Notes: generated from the sequence alone by a model not told the origin. DNA of 64,000 nucleotides from Hofstenia miamia (GCA_900660155.1 CABFPE010000160.1:535085-599084); one strand, 5' to 3'. Shown: positions 1-12,638, counted from the stretch's first letter. Translations and numbers: made by a program.

Positions 1-2101
1 TTGCTAAATCCAATAATAATTATAGAGATTGGTCTATTAATATTGCTACATTGCCTTTAGATAACATTCTAGATGAAATGCAAAGCTGTTGCAATGAGTC
101 CCCAGGGGAAGAGTCAGGGGAAACAACCTAGTCAACAACTCTCCCTACAGGTGGATCTCAGACTCTTTTGGTGTTCTTGATCCTACCTCAGACGTCTCTA
201 ACTGCAGGTCAATTTCAGCTACCAACAACAAGCCTACTATATCCTCTACCACCAAACAGAAAAGGGTGGGCAAATCATCCACAAGAATCCCGTCAAACAC
301 CACATTCTTAGCCACCTATCATTGCAAACATCGTCTACCTCTAGCAGCCATCAAGAAGTATGTTACAAGGAACACTCACAGAAAGTGTCCATAATTAAAG
401 GTGAAACAATACACCCTTACTTCATAGCTTCCCACTGCAGCTGCTACATAGCACATAACAACATATCTGCAGTAACCTGCAAATCATACTCAAAAATACT
501 ATCAATTGGAGAAAACAAAATATACAGTGAAGTTCTTCCAACAATCATCAACTCCGAAAAATGCCCTCAGATCAATACCATCATTTTCTACCTGGAAATG
601 TTTATGTCAAAACTCAGTCATAACTACTTCCACAGTACAGTCCATATCACATTTGATGACAACATCCTGCTGAAAAACATACTGAAATTCGTAAATAATA
701 GGAATAATTGCAAAGTACTGGAATGCCTAAATATTGATTGGAACACACTTAACATAATATGCATTCTAAAACTGATGGACAAAGACAACCCCAAGATGGT
801 ACAATATCTAAACCTCATGTTAGTCAAAGCACATGCATATGAATTAAATGTCAACTTCATCTATATTTAAGAGGAGATGTTGATACCAGATAACATACTT
901 GATCTTGAAACCTATCTCAAATACTTCTGTATCATACAGCAAACGACATTAACACACACTGCTGTAGAACATAAATAGTCAATCACCAGGCTCATTCTAA
1001 TCAACATACTCATGCATAGATTCATGCCTCAGTATCACATAATCATGGGACAGCACTTACCAATTGACACAATGCTGTTATCCCAAAATTCTGAAATTAT
1101 GGAACCCAATCACAGTTACTGATATCAAAATGAATTTCACCTTTAAGCAAAACCAAGACACCAATAATAACATCAATGATAGATGGGAACAACTCAAAGC
1201 AACACAACACATTGAAGATCAATGGCCAAAAAATCAAAATTGAATCACCAGCTCAAAACTACACCACCCACATAGAAAAACTATTATCAGACATCGCATA
1301 AGCAGTGGATTTTAACTACAAAAAAGACTTCCGCCATGAATTATTCTACTATAACACAGCCCAGGACATCATTAATTTCAAAAGAAGCAAACTTTTCAAA
1401 GATGTCACAAGTCAACTACATGACCATGATCAAGGATACTGCCTGCTAGTAGACACTAAAAACGCACCAGAAGATGTCGACAAGAAAGGACTCCCAGTAA
1501 AAATAAAATCACTTACATTGTTTGCTGGTAGCAACAACATCATCTGGGCCAACCTACTTCAAGAAGATCTTTGCTATTATGATGTATGAAAAAGAATCGA
1601 AATATTCACGATGATTTACGCTGAAATCCACAATCCCAATCACAATACGGAAGAACTCATCCTAAAAAACAAACTTTTTATATAAAAACACTAACTTTCA
1701 TCAGTCACTTACATCTATGTTCCAATTATTCTTCCAAGACGCAAAATTGGATACAATGTCAGCACACACATCAGATTTCGAAGCTAAAATGACACTAATG
1801 ATAGCCCTAAAAGGACAAAAACTTTACCAAACATTCTACGAAATATTCCAACAAAGGATAAACAACCTCTGCCACTCAATCATTATTCCTGCTCCAGTAA
1901 AAAACCTAAAATACATTTGCTACCACAAATCCAAAACCACAGAAATGAAAACTCTCACATACCTCAGCAGACAAGAAGAGTTTGCAGACACAACATGGGA
2001 AGATACCAGAATACTAAAACTCTTGGATGATACCCACAACTTGATCAACCAACCATCACTATGAACTTTTTTTTGTTTGACTTATCACAGCTTTGGGTGG
2101 G
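1..2101 (+). mobile_element. Ty3/Gypsy-like LTR element, 3' internal part (copy A), fossil
   Basis: The left edge of the window lies inside an LTR retroelement read on the plus strand. Open stretches at 322-870, 1,305-1,589 and 1,717-2,064 match, block by block, the region downstream of integrase in the minus-strand copies at 25-27 kb and 32-33 kb. Shared landmarks are a KGET..PYF motif, an HSTVHITF/HSMVHITF motif, an NNIxWxxLxxD..YY motif, and a KLY..YEIF / TTE / EF..TW block also seen at 19.4 kb. The product is charged and helical-looking, with no obvious transmembrane segment, and I do not recognise the family. Gag and pol lie outside the window. The copy is broken in several places and divergent from the others, so it is old. 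Confidence 0.7.
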
Positions 2102-2322
2102 TGTGTGGCATCAGCACTTACAGAGAGCAGAGCGATCAACAGAAGAATGCCACAAACTCCTGCTAGAGGTTTACATGATCGATGCTCTGCTCTCAATCTC
2201 CAGTTCCCGCGTGATTAAGCTGCTTGCACCAGCATTTGTATTTTAGTTCTACCATTAGGCAGGTTGTTGTGTGCTGTTGATTACATTGTACACAGCAAAG
2301 TTAAAATTCTGCACTACACACA
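2102..2322 (+). repeat. Candidate 3' LTR of copy A
   Basis: A short purine-rich stretch (GGGTGGGTG) is followed by TGTGGCATCA, which aligns with the LTR starts TGTAGCATCA at 19,652 and TGTAGCATAA at 24,931 (minus), each also preceded by a G-rich tract. The segment ends at about 2,322 in CTACACACA, giving TG...CA termini and a length near 220 bp. The start is supported by the alignment with the other copies. The end is a guess from the CA dinucleotide. Confidence 0.4.
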
Positions 2323-2561
2323 ATGGCAAGCTTGCTCAATTGTTGCCTCATATATTCTTTGGTCTTGTTACTTTTAATAGCAAAAAGATCACTCAAAAGA
2401 AGATCTTCACATTTCCAATTTTATATGAGTCATAATATAAAAAATTTCTTATTCATCAATATTATGCGGCTGCAAAATACAGATATAATTAAAATGCTAA
2501 GACTTAAGTTGAAAAAATCATATTTTAAAACTTTAGAAACATTTCAACCTTATTTATCTAA

Positions 2562-2949
2562 TGTTAAATCACTTGATTTAAATCATTGATTTAAATCAGA
2601 TTTAAATCATGGTTTAAATCAAAGCACATTATTAGTTCAATTATCGATTTAAATCATGTACACTAAAAGGATACAAGTAGAGTATTCTAATTGTTTTGAA
2701 GTAATCCGTGATATTGGAATGAATTGGCAAGCTCTGAAATGTTGTTTTGCATGTTTTTTTATCTTCAGTTTATTTTAAATTAATTATATTATTGTATTTC
2801 AAAAATAGTAGTATCAAAACGATTTCTAATATTTACTACCTTGGAAGAATGTCTGGGTAAAATTGAAATTTAAAAAAAATCCGATTTCAATCAAAAAACC
2901 TGATTTAAATAAAAAAATCCGATTTAAATCGGATTTTTCCCCAACACTG
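2562..2949. mobile_element. GATTTAAATC-rich hAT-like non-autonomous element, partial
   Basis: Both ends of this 390-bp stretch carry repeated GATTTAAATC/ATTTAAATCA words: four at 2,575-2,660 and several at 2,880-2,935. The right end reads inward as CAGTGTTGGGGAAAAATCC, a hAT-style CAG...G terminus. No matching left terminus or target duplication is visible, so the left side is probably lost. There is no coding capacity. Confidence 0.45.
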
Positions 2950-3040
2950 TCTATGTAACTATTGTTATCGTATATAATTGAGAAATTGTTTTGATTTCAA
3001 TTCTCCTATTTCAACTTTAGAGTCAATTTGGTGTAATCCA

Positions 3041-5560
3041 AGGCTCAGCAACCTACGGCCCGCGGGCCAGATCCAGCCCGAGAGTTATTAATTAGTTTTT
3101 ACAAGAATACGGCCCGCCATTTCTTATTGAGTTTCAAACTCCAGTGGTAGCACTGTTTGAAAAAAACTTGTTATGCCATAAAACTGGTGCAAAAGCAGTA
3201 GACTAGTACGAGATTGTTTGTAGACTAGAGTCTAGTCTGCCTGTCTAGTACGAGATTGTTTGTAGTCTAGAGCTTTAACTTAAACTTTTTTATAATTTAG
3301 GTTAGGATGTTAGCAAAATGTTGAAAGGTTGATGATGAGTGCCGAAGTTTTAATGAAGATTGCACGGAGAAGTACTTCTCCATATTACACTTTGGTAAAC
3401 CCACGTGCTTAATTTGCAATCAGTCTGTTGCTGTAAACAAGGAATTTAATATCAAGCGTCATTATGAGACAAAGCATTCGAAGTTTTCGGAGTACAGAGG
3501 CCAAAAGAGAAAAGACAAAATTAACCGTCTCTAAACTCTGCTTAGAAAATCAGTGTAGTATATTTCAAAAGCAAACCACTGATTGAGAAAAAAACACCCA
3601 GGCAAGCTATGAGGTCGCCAAATTAATTGCAAAACCATGAAACCTTTCACTGATGGTGATTTCGTGAAAGACTGTTTGATCGCCGTTGTCGAACTCATAT
3701 GTCCAGAGAAAAAAAATTACTCACCAATGTTAGCCTTTCTGCAAGAACTGTCACCCGACAAATCGAAGAAATGTCCGAGGAGATTGTCTAAAAAATTTGC
3801 AATAGTTTTCAATTGCTATTGACGAGAGCACTGACACAACGGACACAGCTCAGCTTGTGGTATTCGTTCGTGGAGTCAGCTCAAATTTTGATATTTTTGA
3901 AGATTTCGTTGAGTTAGTTCCTATGAAGGGCACTACAACAGGAGCAGATATTGTGAAGGCACTGTTGCAGTGCACTAACAGTATGAGCCTCGATCTGTCA
4001 AAATTGGTCTCGGTAACAACCGACGGAGCTCCTGCAATGATTGGTAAAAGTAAAGGTGCCGTTGCTCTGCTTCAAAAACAAAAGGAAGATCTCGGAATGT
4101 CAAAATGACAAAGGAAAATATGTTTAATTCACCAGAAGGGAGTGAGAGCAAAGACATCAAACAATAGTGCATTTGTCACAGTGATACGAAATTTCATTAC
4201 TGAATTTTCCTCACACTTTTCCGACCTTCGTTCTCTACAAAATAAATTCAGGCTATTCAGAGAATCAATATGGTGATGTCATGTATTTCTGCGAGTTCGC
4301 TTGCTAATGGAGGAGATATACTTGCACAGCAGTGTATGAGCTGAGAAATGAAATAGCAACTTTCCTTGAAAATAAAACATTAACGCCACAAAATTTCGTA
4401 ATCCAGAATGGGTATGTAATCTTGCTATCCTAGTCGATTTAATGTCAAATCTGAACAAATTGAATTTGCAGCTTCAGGGAAAAAAACAATTGATACATGA
4501 GATGTGGAGGCATATATTGGCATTTGAAACAAAACTGCGACTCTGGGAATGCCAAGTGGACAAAGAAAATTATGTTCACTTTCCTACGCTGGAGGAGAGC
4601 AAACCTTCTAGCAATACTGCANCACTTGGAAGATCTCGGACGCAAAGACGAAATCTCAAAGGTACACTGTTTAATTCACCAGGAGGCATTGTGCGCCAAG
4701 ACAACAAACTTGAATAGTGTTCTGGAAACAGTGGTGAAAGCTGTCAATATGATTTTGAGTAGCAAGCTGAATCACCAACAGTTTCGCCAGCTGTTATTAG
4801 AAGCAGAGAATCAATATGGTGATGTCATGTATTTCTGCGATGTTCGCTGGCTAAGTCGAGGAGCTATGCTTGCACGAGTGTATGAGCTGAGAAATGAAAT
4901 AGCAACTTTTCTTGAAAAAAAAAACATTAACGCCACAAAATTTCGTAATCCAGAATGGGTATGTAATCTTGCTTTTCTAGTCGATTTAACGTCATATCTG
5001 AATTTGAAACTTCAGGGAAAAAACAACTGATACATGAGATGTGGAGGCATATATTCGCATTTGAAACAAAACTGCGACTTTGGAATGTCAACTGGACAAA
5101 GAAAATTATGTTCACTTTCCTACATTGGAGGAGAGCAAATCTTCTAACAATACTGCATTTGTCACAGTGATACGAAATTTAATTACTGAATTTTCCTCAC
5201 ACTTTTCCGACCTTCGTTCTCTACAAAATAAATTCAGGCTGTTTAGTGCTCCGTTTGATGTGGACTTCAATATCATTCCCGAAAAATTTCAAATGGACCT
5301 TATTGAAATGCAAAGCAGTGACAAATTGAAGACAAAATTTCATCATAAAGACATATCGCTGCTTGACTTTTACAAAAAGTACCCAGCTTGATCAACAATG
5401 CAAAAGAAATTGCATCGATGTTTGGTAACACATACACATGTGAACAAATGTTTTCAACAATTAAATTCATGAAGAACAAGCTACGATCACGCATTTCCGA
5501 CGCCCATTTACAAAATGTGTTTCTGGTGTGCCATTATCAATAATTTCACGTCTTTTTTCA
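3041..5560 (+). pseudogene. hAT transposase pseudogene, GTF2IRD2/ZBED-like
   Basis: This is a decayed cut-and-paste hAT transposase. The left end carries the terminus typical of this hAT group (CAACCTACGGCCCGCGGGCC). Downstream blocks follow the family order: a C2H2/BED-like finger (CLICNQSV...HYETKHS, about 3,400-3,490), KPFTDGDFVKDCL (3,637), the DESTDTTDTAQL catalytic-D block (near 3,825), VTTDGAPAMIGK (4,012), the IHQEALCAK block (4,670), DVRWLSRG (4,838) and a C-terminal hATC block (EQMFSTIKFMKNKLRSRISD, 5,440-5,500). Stops and frameshifts split it into many pieces. The middle is present twice (4,268-4,621 and 4,806-5,156, about 90% alike) with an N at 4,622. The right terminal repeat was not found. 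Non-functional. Confidence 0.85.
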
Positions 5561-6098
5561 AAATGTTGCTTTCTTTAATAATCTTCTCTAAACTTAAACT
5601 CTTGAAATACAAATTCGTTGATTACATGTTTTAAGTTCACTAGTACAAACAAGAATTCTACGCACGTCTCATGCATTAGTAAATCGTACTATCATTCGCC
5701 TTGCCTTTTTTTCTTGTTGGCCTTATCTCTATGCAATTTTCATTCAAATCATTTTGTAAAATGTGCTAAAAAACATTCATAACCGAATTTTTTTCCTTTT
5801 CGAGGGTTTCAAATTTTGTCGTAACTATAACTTCTTCCAGGTTGTCTATACGAATTTCTCTCTGCGTAGTATGCACATTGAATTTATTACCCGCAGGTTC
5901 AGAAGAAAAAAGAGCCACCTGAATTAGCACTTAAACTCGACTTAACAATATATATATATATATATATACATACATACTGCATGTACACGCAGGTAACGTG
6001 CATACTGTCTTCAAGTATCCCCTTCCTTTCGCCACTTTTGGCTGTGTCACTGCTTTCAGATATCTTTTTCAACTACCAAACAAAGACGTAAAGCAAGA
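5561..6098. other. Gene-free spacer with (TA)n
   Basis: AT-rich sequence with no long reading frame. It contains a (TA)n tract at about 5,948-5,968. Nothing else recognisable. Confidence 0.6.
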
Positions 6099-7490
6099 AT
6101 GGCAAAATGCTTACACTCTATAACTTCTATGCCATTTAGAAGTCAACTAGATGCAATCTATGTTAGTAAGATTGACATCCATTCGGTCAATAAGTGTGCA
6201 GCAATTGGATCCATGAAATTATGTACAATTACAGTTTCGAATTTTGGTCAAAGGAACCATGTGGAAATAAGAAAAGACGTTCAATATTGCCTTATAGAGT
6301 AGAAATTTCGTATGATAAGTCAATTATTAGAGAAAAATTAGCAACATGCAATTGGGAAGTTTTGTGTGATTCATATAAATCAAATGGTCTTTCTACAATC
6401 CCTCGTTGACTATATAAATCATTCGCAGAAAAACTTGCGGTGCTATTTCACAAAATCTTTAACTTAAGTCTAATGAAAAGAAAGTATCCTCAGTCATGGA
6501 AAACTGCTATATTAGTACCTGTTCCCAAGGTATCAAACATCAAAGAAGTTAATAGCGAAAATTTCAATAAATTTTGCCCAATAACTGTAACTCCAACACC
6601 AGCAAGAGTTCTTGATCATTTTTAATGATCGAATCTTTCAATTTAATGAAACCAAAATTGGGAGATCTATTTACAGAGGTAACTAATGATATTAGTAATA
6701 AAGTCCTAAGTTCACCTGATAATGCGGATACGTGCAAATACTCTAATGATACGAGAATTGTTGGTTCATTATTTACAACTAATCCACAAAAACAACTGGA
6801 GGATTATAAAACTACCATAGAAAAAGTGGTGCAAATGTCTGCGGAGAATAATCTAAAATTAAATTTGAAAAATCTGAAGAACTAAAAATCTCTCACTTTA
6901 ATATCAAGCATAAGGAATTACTGAAAGCTTCTAGGAGCCGTATAGTGATTAATGGAGAGCAAATAAATCAAGTTAACCATTACAAATATCTTGCAATACA
7001 CTTTGATGAAGATTTGCAATGGAGAACTCAAGTAACATCAATATGTAAGAAAACAAACTATACTATAATTAAGCTGGCTCGCTTCATTAAGGAATGTTCT
7101 AAAACTCAGCAATGGATGGTATTTAAGAATTGCATATGCCTTAATTTTTTATATGGATCAGAAGTATATGCATATGGACTAACAGACAGGGCCAAGAAAA
7201 ATTTGAAACAACCAATTAACCTATATGGCAAGATATGTAAAATGGCAAAGAAAGATCTAATAAACTATATCATTGAAGAATTCTTGACTAGATTCAAAAA
7301 AATTCTTGACAACACACTAACAAACACTGATCATCCCCTGAATAAAGAATTTGAACTTCTACGTCTAGTAAGAGAAGGCAGAAGAAACTTCAAGCAACCT
7401 AAATGTAACACAAATGTATACCAAAGATCATTTATTCCAATTGCCTACAAATTGCTACTCTATGGAATAACCCCCCCCCAATTCCTATAA
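6099..7490 (+). pseudogene. LINE reverse transcriptase fragment (CR1/Jockey-like)
   Basis: The 3' part of a non-LTR retrotransposon ORF2. Recognisable blocks in order are: the fingers region with PQSWKTAILVPVPKVSN then an FCPITVTP block (6,440-6,625, compare W..A.v.Pi.K...pRPI); the catalytic-box region as KYSNDTRIVGSL (6,740-6,770), where the usual ADD/VDD has become SND; VQMSAENNLKLN (6,830-6,860); then VNHYKYLAIHFDEDLQW (6,970-7,025) matching YLGi.iD..L.W. The C-terminal segment ends with HPLN..., RRNFKQPKCNTNVYQRSFIP (7,380-7,445), the usual tail of this group. It is in at least four frames, lacks endonuclease and ORF1, and has no clear 3' repeat. Inactive and old. Confidence 0.8.
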
Positions 7491-7618
7491 AATACATGTT
7501 TATTCATCTTTACATGTAACATGTTATGTGTACAAGAATTAAAACGAACAAACATTGATATTATTTAAAGCGAATATGAACAGAAGCAAAAGCAGGGAGA
7601 CACTAGGCCTATAGCCTG

Positions 7619-8107
7619 ATTTTAGTTCATACAAGAAGCAAGAGAGCTTATTCAATGGACAAGAACACTAATTTACTATGACATGGATTACAGGCAGAAA
7701 GAAATACACTGTAGGGATACCGTAAAAAAAGAAAGTTAAAAAATAAAGCGATACTGAAAAAAATCTTTAAATAATCAGGTTAAAAGGTACAGTTTTAGGA
7801 GGCTTAGTTAATATTTTGCTTAATTTCTTTCTCTTCTTTTTGCACCAAGACAAAAAAGCTGGTTCCCTATGCTGCAGTTGTGGGAGGATTTAACTTCATG
7901 ACCCCTGACGAATTTGGAGTTGGGTCCTCACAGAACTGTAACTCTTAACCTGATTACTTAAAGATTTTTTCAGCATCACTTCATTTTTTAACTTTCTTCT
8001 TTTACAGGTGTCCCTACAGTGTATTTTTTCTGCCTGTAACCCATGTCATAGTAATTTAGTGTTGTTATCCGTTGACTAATTCTCTTGCTTCTTGTATGAA
8101 CTAAAAT
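7619..8107. repeat. Imperfect inverted repeat, arms about 180 bp
   Basis: The left arm 7,619-7,797 reappears inverted at 7,937-8,107 with roughly 85% identity by eye. Shared words include TAGTTCATACAAGAAGCAAG and AAAGTTAAAAAAT. The loop is about 140 bp. It could fold into a long hairpin, or be two opposite copies of one repeat. No gene assigned. Each arm is weakly open in one frame (YYDM.YRQK in both), which may hint at an old coding source. Confidence 0.6.
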
Positions 8108-9600
8108 CGTTGTCATATGACTAATGGGACTTTCTCTTCTTACTAACGGAATATTTATATTGTTTGCAGAAAATTTGTTTTTAATTAGCATTTGAGATGA
8201 GATGGCGAGCAATAGTCGCGACTACACCCCTTTTTAACTAAAGGCAACCAGAAAAAAAGAAGGAAGAAATTTCGCTATCAAGTATTCTTTATTGAAGGGC
8301 GGGAATAGAGAGTGTGCTTATTAATGGGCTGGACAGATTAAATAAAGGCGAAATAGGATATTGATGACCAACCAACCCAAGGGGGGCATGACATTGTGCC
8401 CCTATCTGCGCCACTGTCTGAAAGCACTTTCTAGATTGTTTGTGTCAGTTAATTTTTGTTTTGTTGCTATCATTATATTTTAACTCTTATTGGTACGGTG
8501 ATTTACACATTCCTATTTAGTACGCGTGTAACATTTTGTTACAATAAAGTAAAATTTAGAAAAAGGGGTCTATATAAAAAATTCAAAGAAATAATGAGTA
8601 AATTAAGTTATCAAATTAAATAAAATTGTTGTTTAAGTCGTTTCTAGTGTTGTGCGCTTATGATATTTGAGCATTTATTGCATAAATTTAGATATAATCC
8701 TGGTCTTAGATTAACCAGGACCGAAAGTTAATCTNTGCTGCAGTTGTGGGAGGATTTAACTTCATGACCCCTGACGAATTTGGAGTTGGGTCCTCACAGA
8801 ACTGTAACTCTTAACCTGATTACTAAAAGATTTTTTCAGGATCACTTCATTTTTTAACTTTCTTCTTTTACAGGTGTCCCTACAGTGTATTTTTTCTGCC
8901 TGTAACCCATGTCATAGTAATTTAGTGTTGTTATCCGTTGACTAATTCTCTTGCTTCTTGTATGAACTAAAATCGTTGTCATATGACTAATGGGACTTTC
9001 TCTTCTTACTAACGGAATATTTATATTGTTTGCAGAAAATTTGTTTTTAATTAGCATTTGAGATGAGATGGCGAGCAATAGTCGCGACTACACCCCTTTT
9101 TAACTAAAGGCAACCAGAAAAAAAAGAAGGAAGAAATTCGCTATCAAGTATTCTTTATTGAAGGGCGGGAATAGAGAGTGTGCTTATTAATGGGCTGGAC
9201 AGATTAAATAAAGGCGAAATAGGATATTGATGACCAACCAACCCAAGGGGGGCATGACATTGTGCCCCTATCTGCGCCACTGTCTGAAAGCACTTTCTAG
9301 ATTGTTTGTGTCAGTTAATTTTTGTTTTGTTGCTATCATTATATTTTAACTCTTATTGGTACGGTGATTTACACATTCCTATTTAGTACGCGTGTAACAT
9401 TTTGTTACAATAAAGTAAAATTTAGAAAAAGGGGTCTATATAAAAAATTCAAAGAAATAATGAGTAAATTAAGTTATCAAATTAAATAAAATTGTTGTTT
9501 AAGTCGTTTCTAGTGTTGTGCGCTTATGATATTTGAGCATTTATTGCACAAATTTAGATATAATCCTGGTCTTAGATTAACCAGGACCGAAAGTTAATCT
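7870..9600. repeat. 865-bp near-identical tandem copies around N at 8,735 (contig overlap)
   Basis: Bases 7,870-8,734 and 8,736-9,600 are the same 865-bp segment, nearly identical, separated by one N. The second copy starts exactly after the N and the first ends exactly before it. That is the pattern expected when two overlapping contig ends were placed end to end without merging. Biologically one copy is probably present. Confidence 0.8.
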
Positions 9601-10970
9601 GGGGATTCATTCTGAGGCAAAGCCCAATTCTACGACTTAGTCCAATGCTAATCTAAAGACCAAAAGCTGTCTGTTCAGCATATAATATTATATATGTATG
9701 CGTCAAAACCCTGGCTGCTATCACCTTATCAGAGCAGAACGGGGACAACCCCAAGAGACTAAGGATATGTAATATAGAAAAGCCTATTTATAGGTATGAA
9801 ATTAATAATACTTTTGTTAATAAAAAATCTTTAATTTAAGACAATGTGAAGTGTATGTCAATAATGCAAAATAATTATATATATATATAGACCAAAAGAA
9901 ATGTCTATGCTGTAGCGCCAATTTGCCATTATTTTCTTTGATGGTCCTATTTTTTCATGATTCAACACGCCGCTCATCTATTGTGAGAGCATCCGATGGT
10001 AAATAAAAAAGCTAATACATTCATTGAAACACTGCCAAATTCTTCAAANAGGAAGAAATTCGCTATCAAGTATTCTTTATTGAAGGGCGGGAATAGAGAG
10101 TGTGCTTATTAATGGGCTGGACAGATTAAATAAAGGCGAAATAGGATATTGATGACCAACCAACCCAAGGGGGGCATGACATTGTGCCCCTATCTGCGCC
10201 ACTGTCTGAAAGCACTTTCTAGATTGTTTGTGTCAGTTAATTTTTGTTTTGTTGCTATCATTATATTTTAACTCTTATTGGTACGGTGATTTACACATTC
10301 CTATTTAGTACGCGTGTAACATTTTGTTACAATAAAGTAAAATTTAGAAAAAGGGGTCTATATAAAAAATTCAAAGAAATAATGAGTAAATTAAGTTATC
10401 AAATTAAATAAAATTGTTGTTTAAGTCGTTTCTAGTGTTGTGCGCTTATGATATTTGAGCATTTATTGCATAAATTTAGATATAATCCTGGTCTTAGATT
10501 AACCAGGACCGAAAGTTAATCTGGGGATTCATTCTGAGGCAAAGCCCAATTCTACGACTTAGTCCAATGCTAATCTAAAGACCAAAAGCTGTCTGTTCAG
10601 CATATAATATTATATATGTATACGTCAAAACCCTGGCTGCTATCACCTTATCAGAGCAGAACGGGGACAACCCCAAGAGACTAAGGATATGTAATATAGA
10701 AAAGCCTATTTATAGGTATGAAATTAATAATACTTTTGTTAATAAAAAATCTTTAATTTAAGACAATGTGAAGTGTATGTCAATAATGCAAAATAATTAT
10801 ATATATATATAGACCAAAAGAAATGTCTATGCTGTAGCGCCAATTTGCCATTATTTTCTTTGATGGTCCTATTTTTTCATGATTCAACACGCCGCTCATC
10901 TATTGTGAGAGCATCCGATGGTAAATAAAAAAGCTAATACATTCATTGAAACACTGCCAAATTCTTCAAA
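9128..10970. repeat. 921-bp near-identical tandem copies around N at 10,049 (contig overlap)
   Basis: Bases 9,128-10,048 and 10,050-10,970 are the same 921-bp sequence abutting the N at 10,049 on both sides. Together with the join at 8,735, part of this segment (GGAAGAAATT to about TTAATCT) appears three times. The exact abutment argues for unmerged contig ends rather than real duplication. No coding sequence seen. Confidence 0.8.
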
Positions 10971-12169
10971 TGCTGCTAATTTTTTCACTTTGAAGACTCT
11001 GTGTGTGATTCGGTAATTATTAAATCTTATGAACTGCAAAACAAAGTTGAACCTGTGGAAACCCATAAGAACTTTGTAGTAAGTTTAATATAATATTGAT
11101 GACATAAGTTTTCTTCATCTGATGAATAAATATAATTTATTGAAAAATCGTCTATATCAGTGCTAATTGAATTTTCTTCAATCGGAGCAGAATGTGTTTC
11201 ATTGTCACTTATTTCTACTTAATTGTTGCTATATATTTTCATATTTATATATGATACATGGAATATCATTTGTGTCACTGTCAGCATCAAATGCTAAGGC
11301 CTTAAACATATGAAAAGCAAATAAAAGGGCTTTATGCTTTGGCATATCACTAGTATATATTGTAACAAAATTTTACACCCGTACGTTAAGGAATGTTTAG
11401 TAATTCTGATTGTAAAATGCAAATTGGAGTGCAATTCAAAACATGTCATGAAGGAATATAATTAAGTATTGTAAATATACATTGTATTGTGCACAAATGA
11501 GAAGCTGAAGTATATCGTTTTGTAAGAAAATGTTACGCCCGTACCAATAAGGGTTTACAAACATTTTTTGTTATATTCTCTTAAGGAAAGTTAAAGTTTT
11601 ATTGAAAGATTCTTAAATTTCTATTATATTTTTGTCAATTACTTGCAAGGAATTTCATTAAAAAATTACATATCATTAGTAAAATTTTAAGAATCAATAA
11701 CTGTGGCAGAGATGCACTAGGCATGGTCCAAACTTCCATTTTCGAAACCGCGTTTTGGCTGGCTGCACTAGACCTACCTTGGGCCTAATGTTTTAACTGA
11801 TATTTGAAAGATATTTCAATGAGAAAAAAGAAATTTTACTGTAAGCCTTAAACATTATATATGAATTCACAGCAATCGAAACATCTTTATTACTAGGTAT
11901 TATTAATATTTTTAGAATTTCAAAAAATTATTAAAAATTATCTTACTATTTTTTTTTAGTCTAAGTCTGAAAATTTTTACGGTATTGATAAAATCTTGAC
12001 ATTTTCATTGCATTCTTGAATGATTTTGCATTTTCAAAAATTATAAAGTTAAACTGCAATCCTGTATTTATAGTACAAACCGTTTTTCCACATTTGAAAA
12101 TTTCGCAATTGTGGGACATGGGCAGGACTATTGAGGAACATGGTTTAATGCACTGTTGAAATTTCATGT
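10971..12169. other. Gene-free AT-rich stretch with scattered inverted TACGGGTGTAAC-like motifs
   Basis: No convincing gene. Words at 11,352-11,386 (TTGTAACAAAATTTTACACC) and 11,531-11,550 (GTTACGCCCGTACCAATAAG) are inverted relative to 8,487-8,545 (CTTATTGGTACGG and CGCGTGTAACATTTTGTTAC). They suggest ends of a decayed DNA element spanning the assembly-duplicated region. Confidence 0.4.
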
Positions 12170-12424
12170 TTATAGCGTATTGCTGTGACTGAAGGTGTTG
12201 AAGAGATCAATAAATTTTCTTTGAAAATTTCGAATTTTTGAAAATGATATATTTCTCTCCATACTAATGTTCACGTATTTATAAGGTTTTGAGCCCATGG
12301 AAGCAACAAAGAACTTCGACTTTGATATGTGCAAGGCATGAATATCCCAAACCCATTGAGGCTTGTCATGCGCAAAGTCAGAAGACTGAATGCAGATTAC
12401 GATTAAAGTCAGTACGATTTTCAT
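12170..12424 (-). CDS. Possible secreted-protein exon (weak)
   Basis: An 84-codon open stretch begins MKIVLTLIVICIQSSDFAHD, which looks like a signal peptide with a hydrophobic core at residues 3-13. The remainder is polar and unrecognised. A separate frame at 11,961-12,167 just downstream contains five cysteines within 30 residues (QQC..PC...NC..KC..VC), so both could belong to a small cysteine-containing secreted protein, but the frames differ and I see no good splice pair. In DNA this AT-rich, an open frame of this length may be chance. Confidence 0.2.
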   Translation of the reverse strand: MKIVLTLIVICIQSSDFAHDKPQWVWDIHALHISKSKFFVASMGSKPYKYVNISMERNISFSKIRNFQRKFIDLFNTFSHSNTL

Positions 12425-12483
12425 ATTTCTAGATATTGATTTATGTTAGTTTTTTATTTCAGTATAAAAGCACTTCCTTTTTA

Positions 12484-12519
<36 letters not shown>
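12484..12519. repeat. (TA)n microsatellite
   Basis: About 36 bp of alternating TA, seen directly. Confidence 0.95.
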
Positions 12520-12520
<1 letters not shown>

Positions 12521-12638
12521 ATAACTATGTATACATTTATTAACTATAAACTACAGACAAATTGATTTGTTAAATAAATGACAATTATGCATCTTTGCTA
12601 TTTATTTATTATGATGTTAACAATAATTGCTAATGATT

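Noticed and set aside
2323-2589. 88-codon frame beginning MASLLNCCLIYSLVLLLLIA
   Set aside because: It looks like a signal peptide but runs into the GATTTAAATC repeat array. The flanking ACACACAATGGCAAGC word recurs at 60,449, suggesting repeat DNA.
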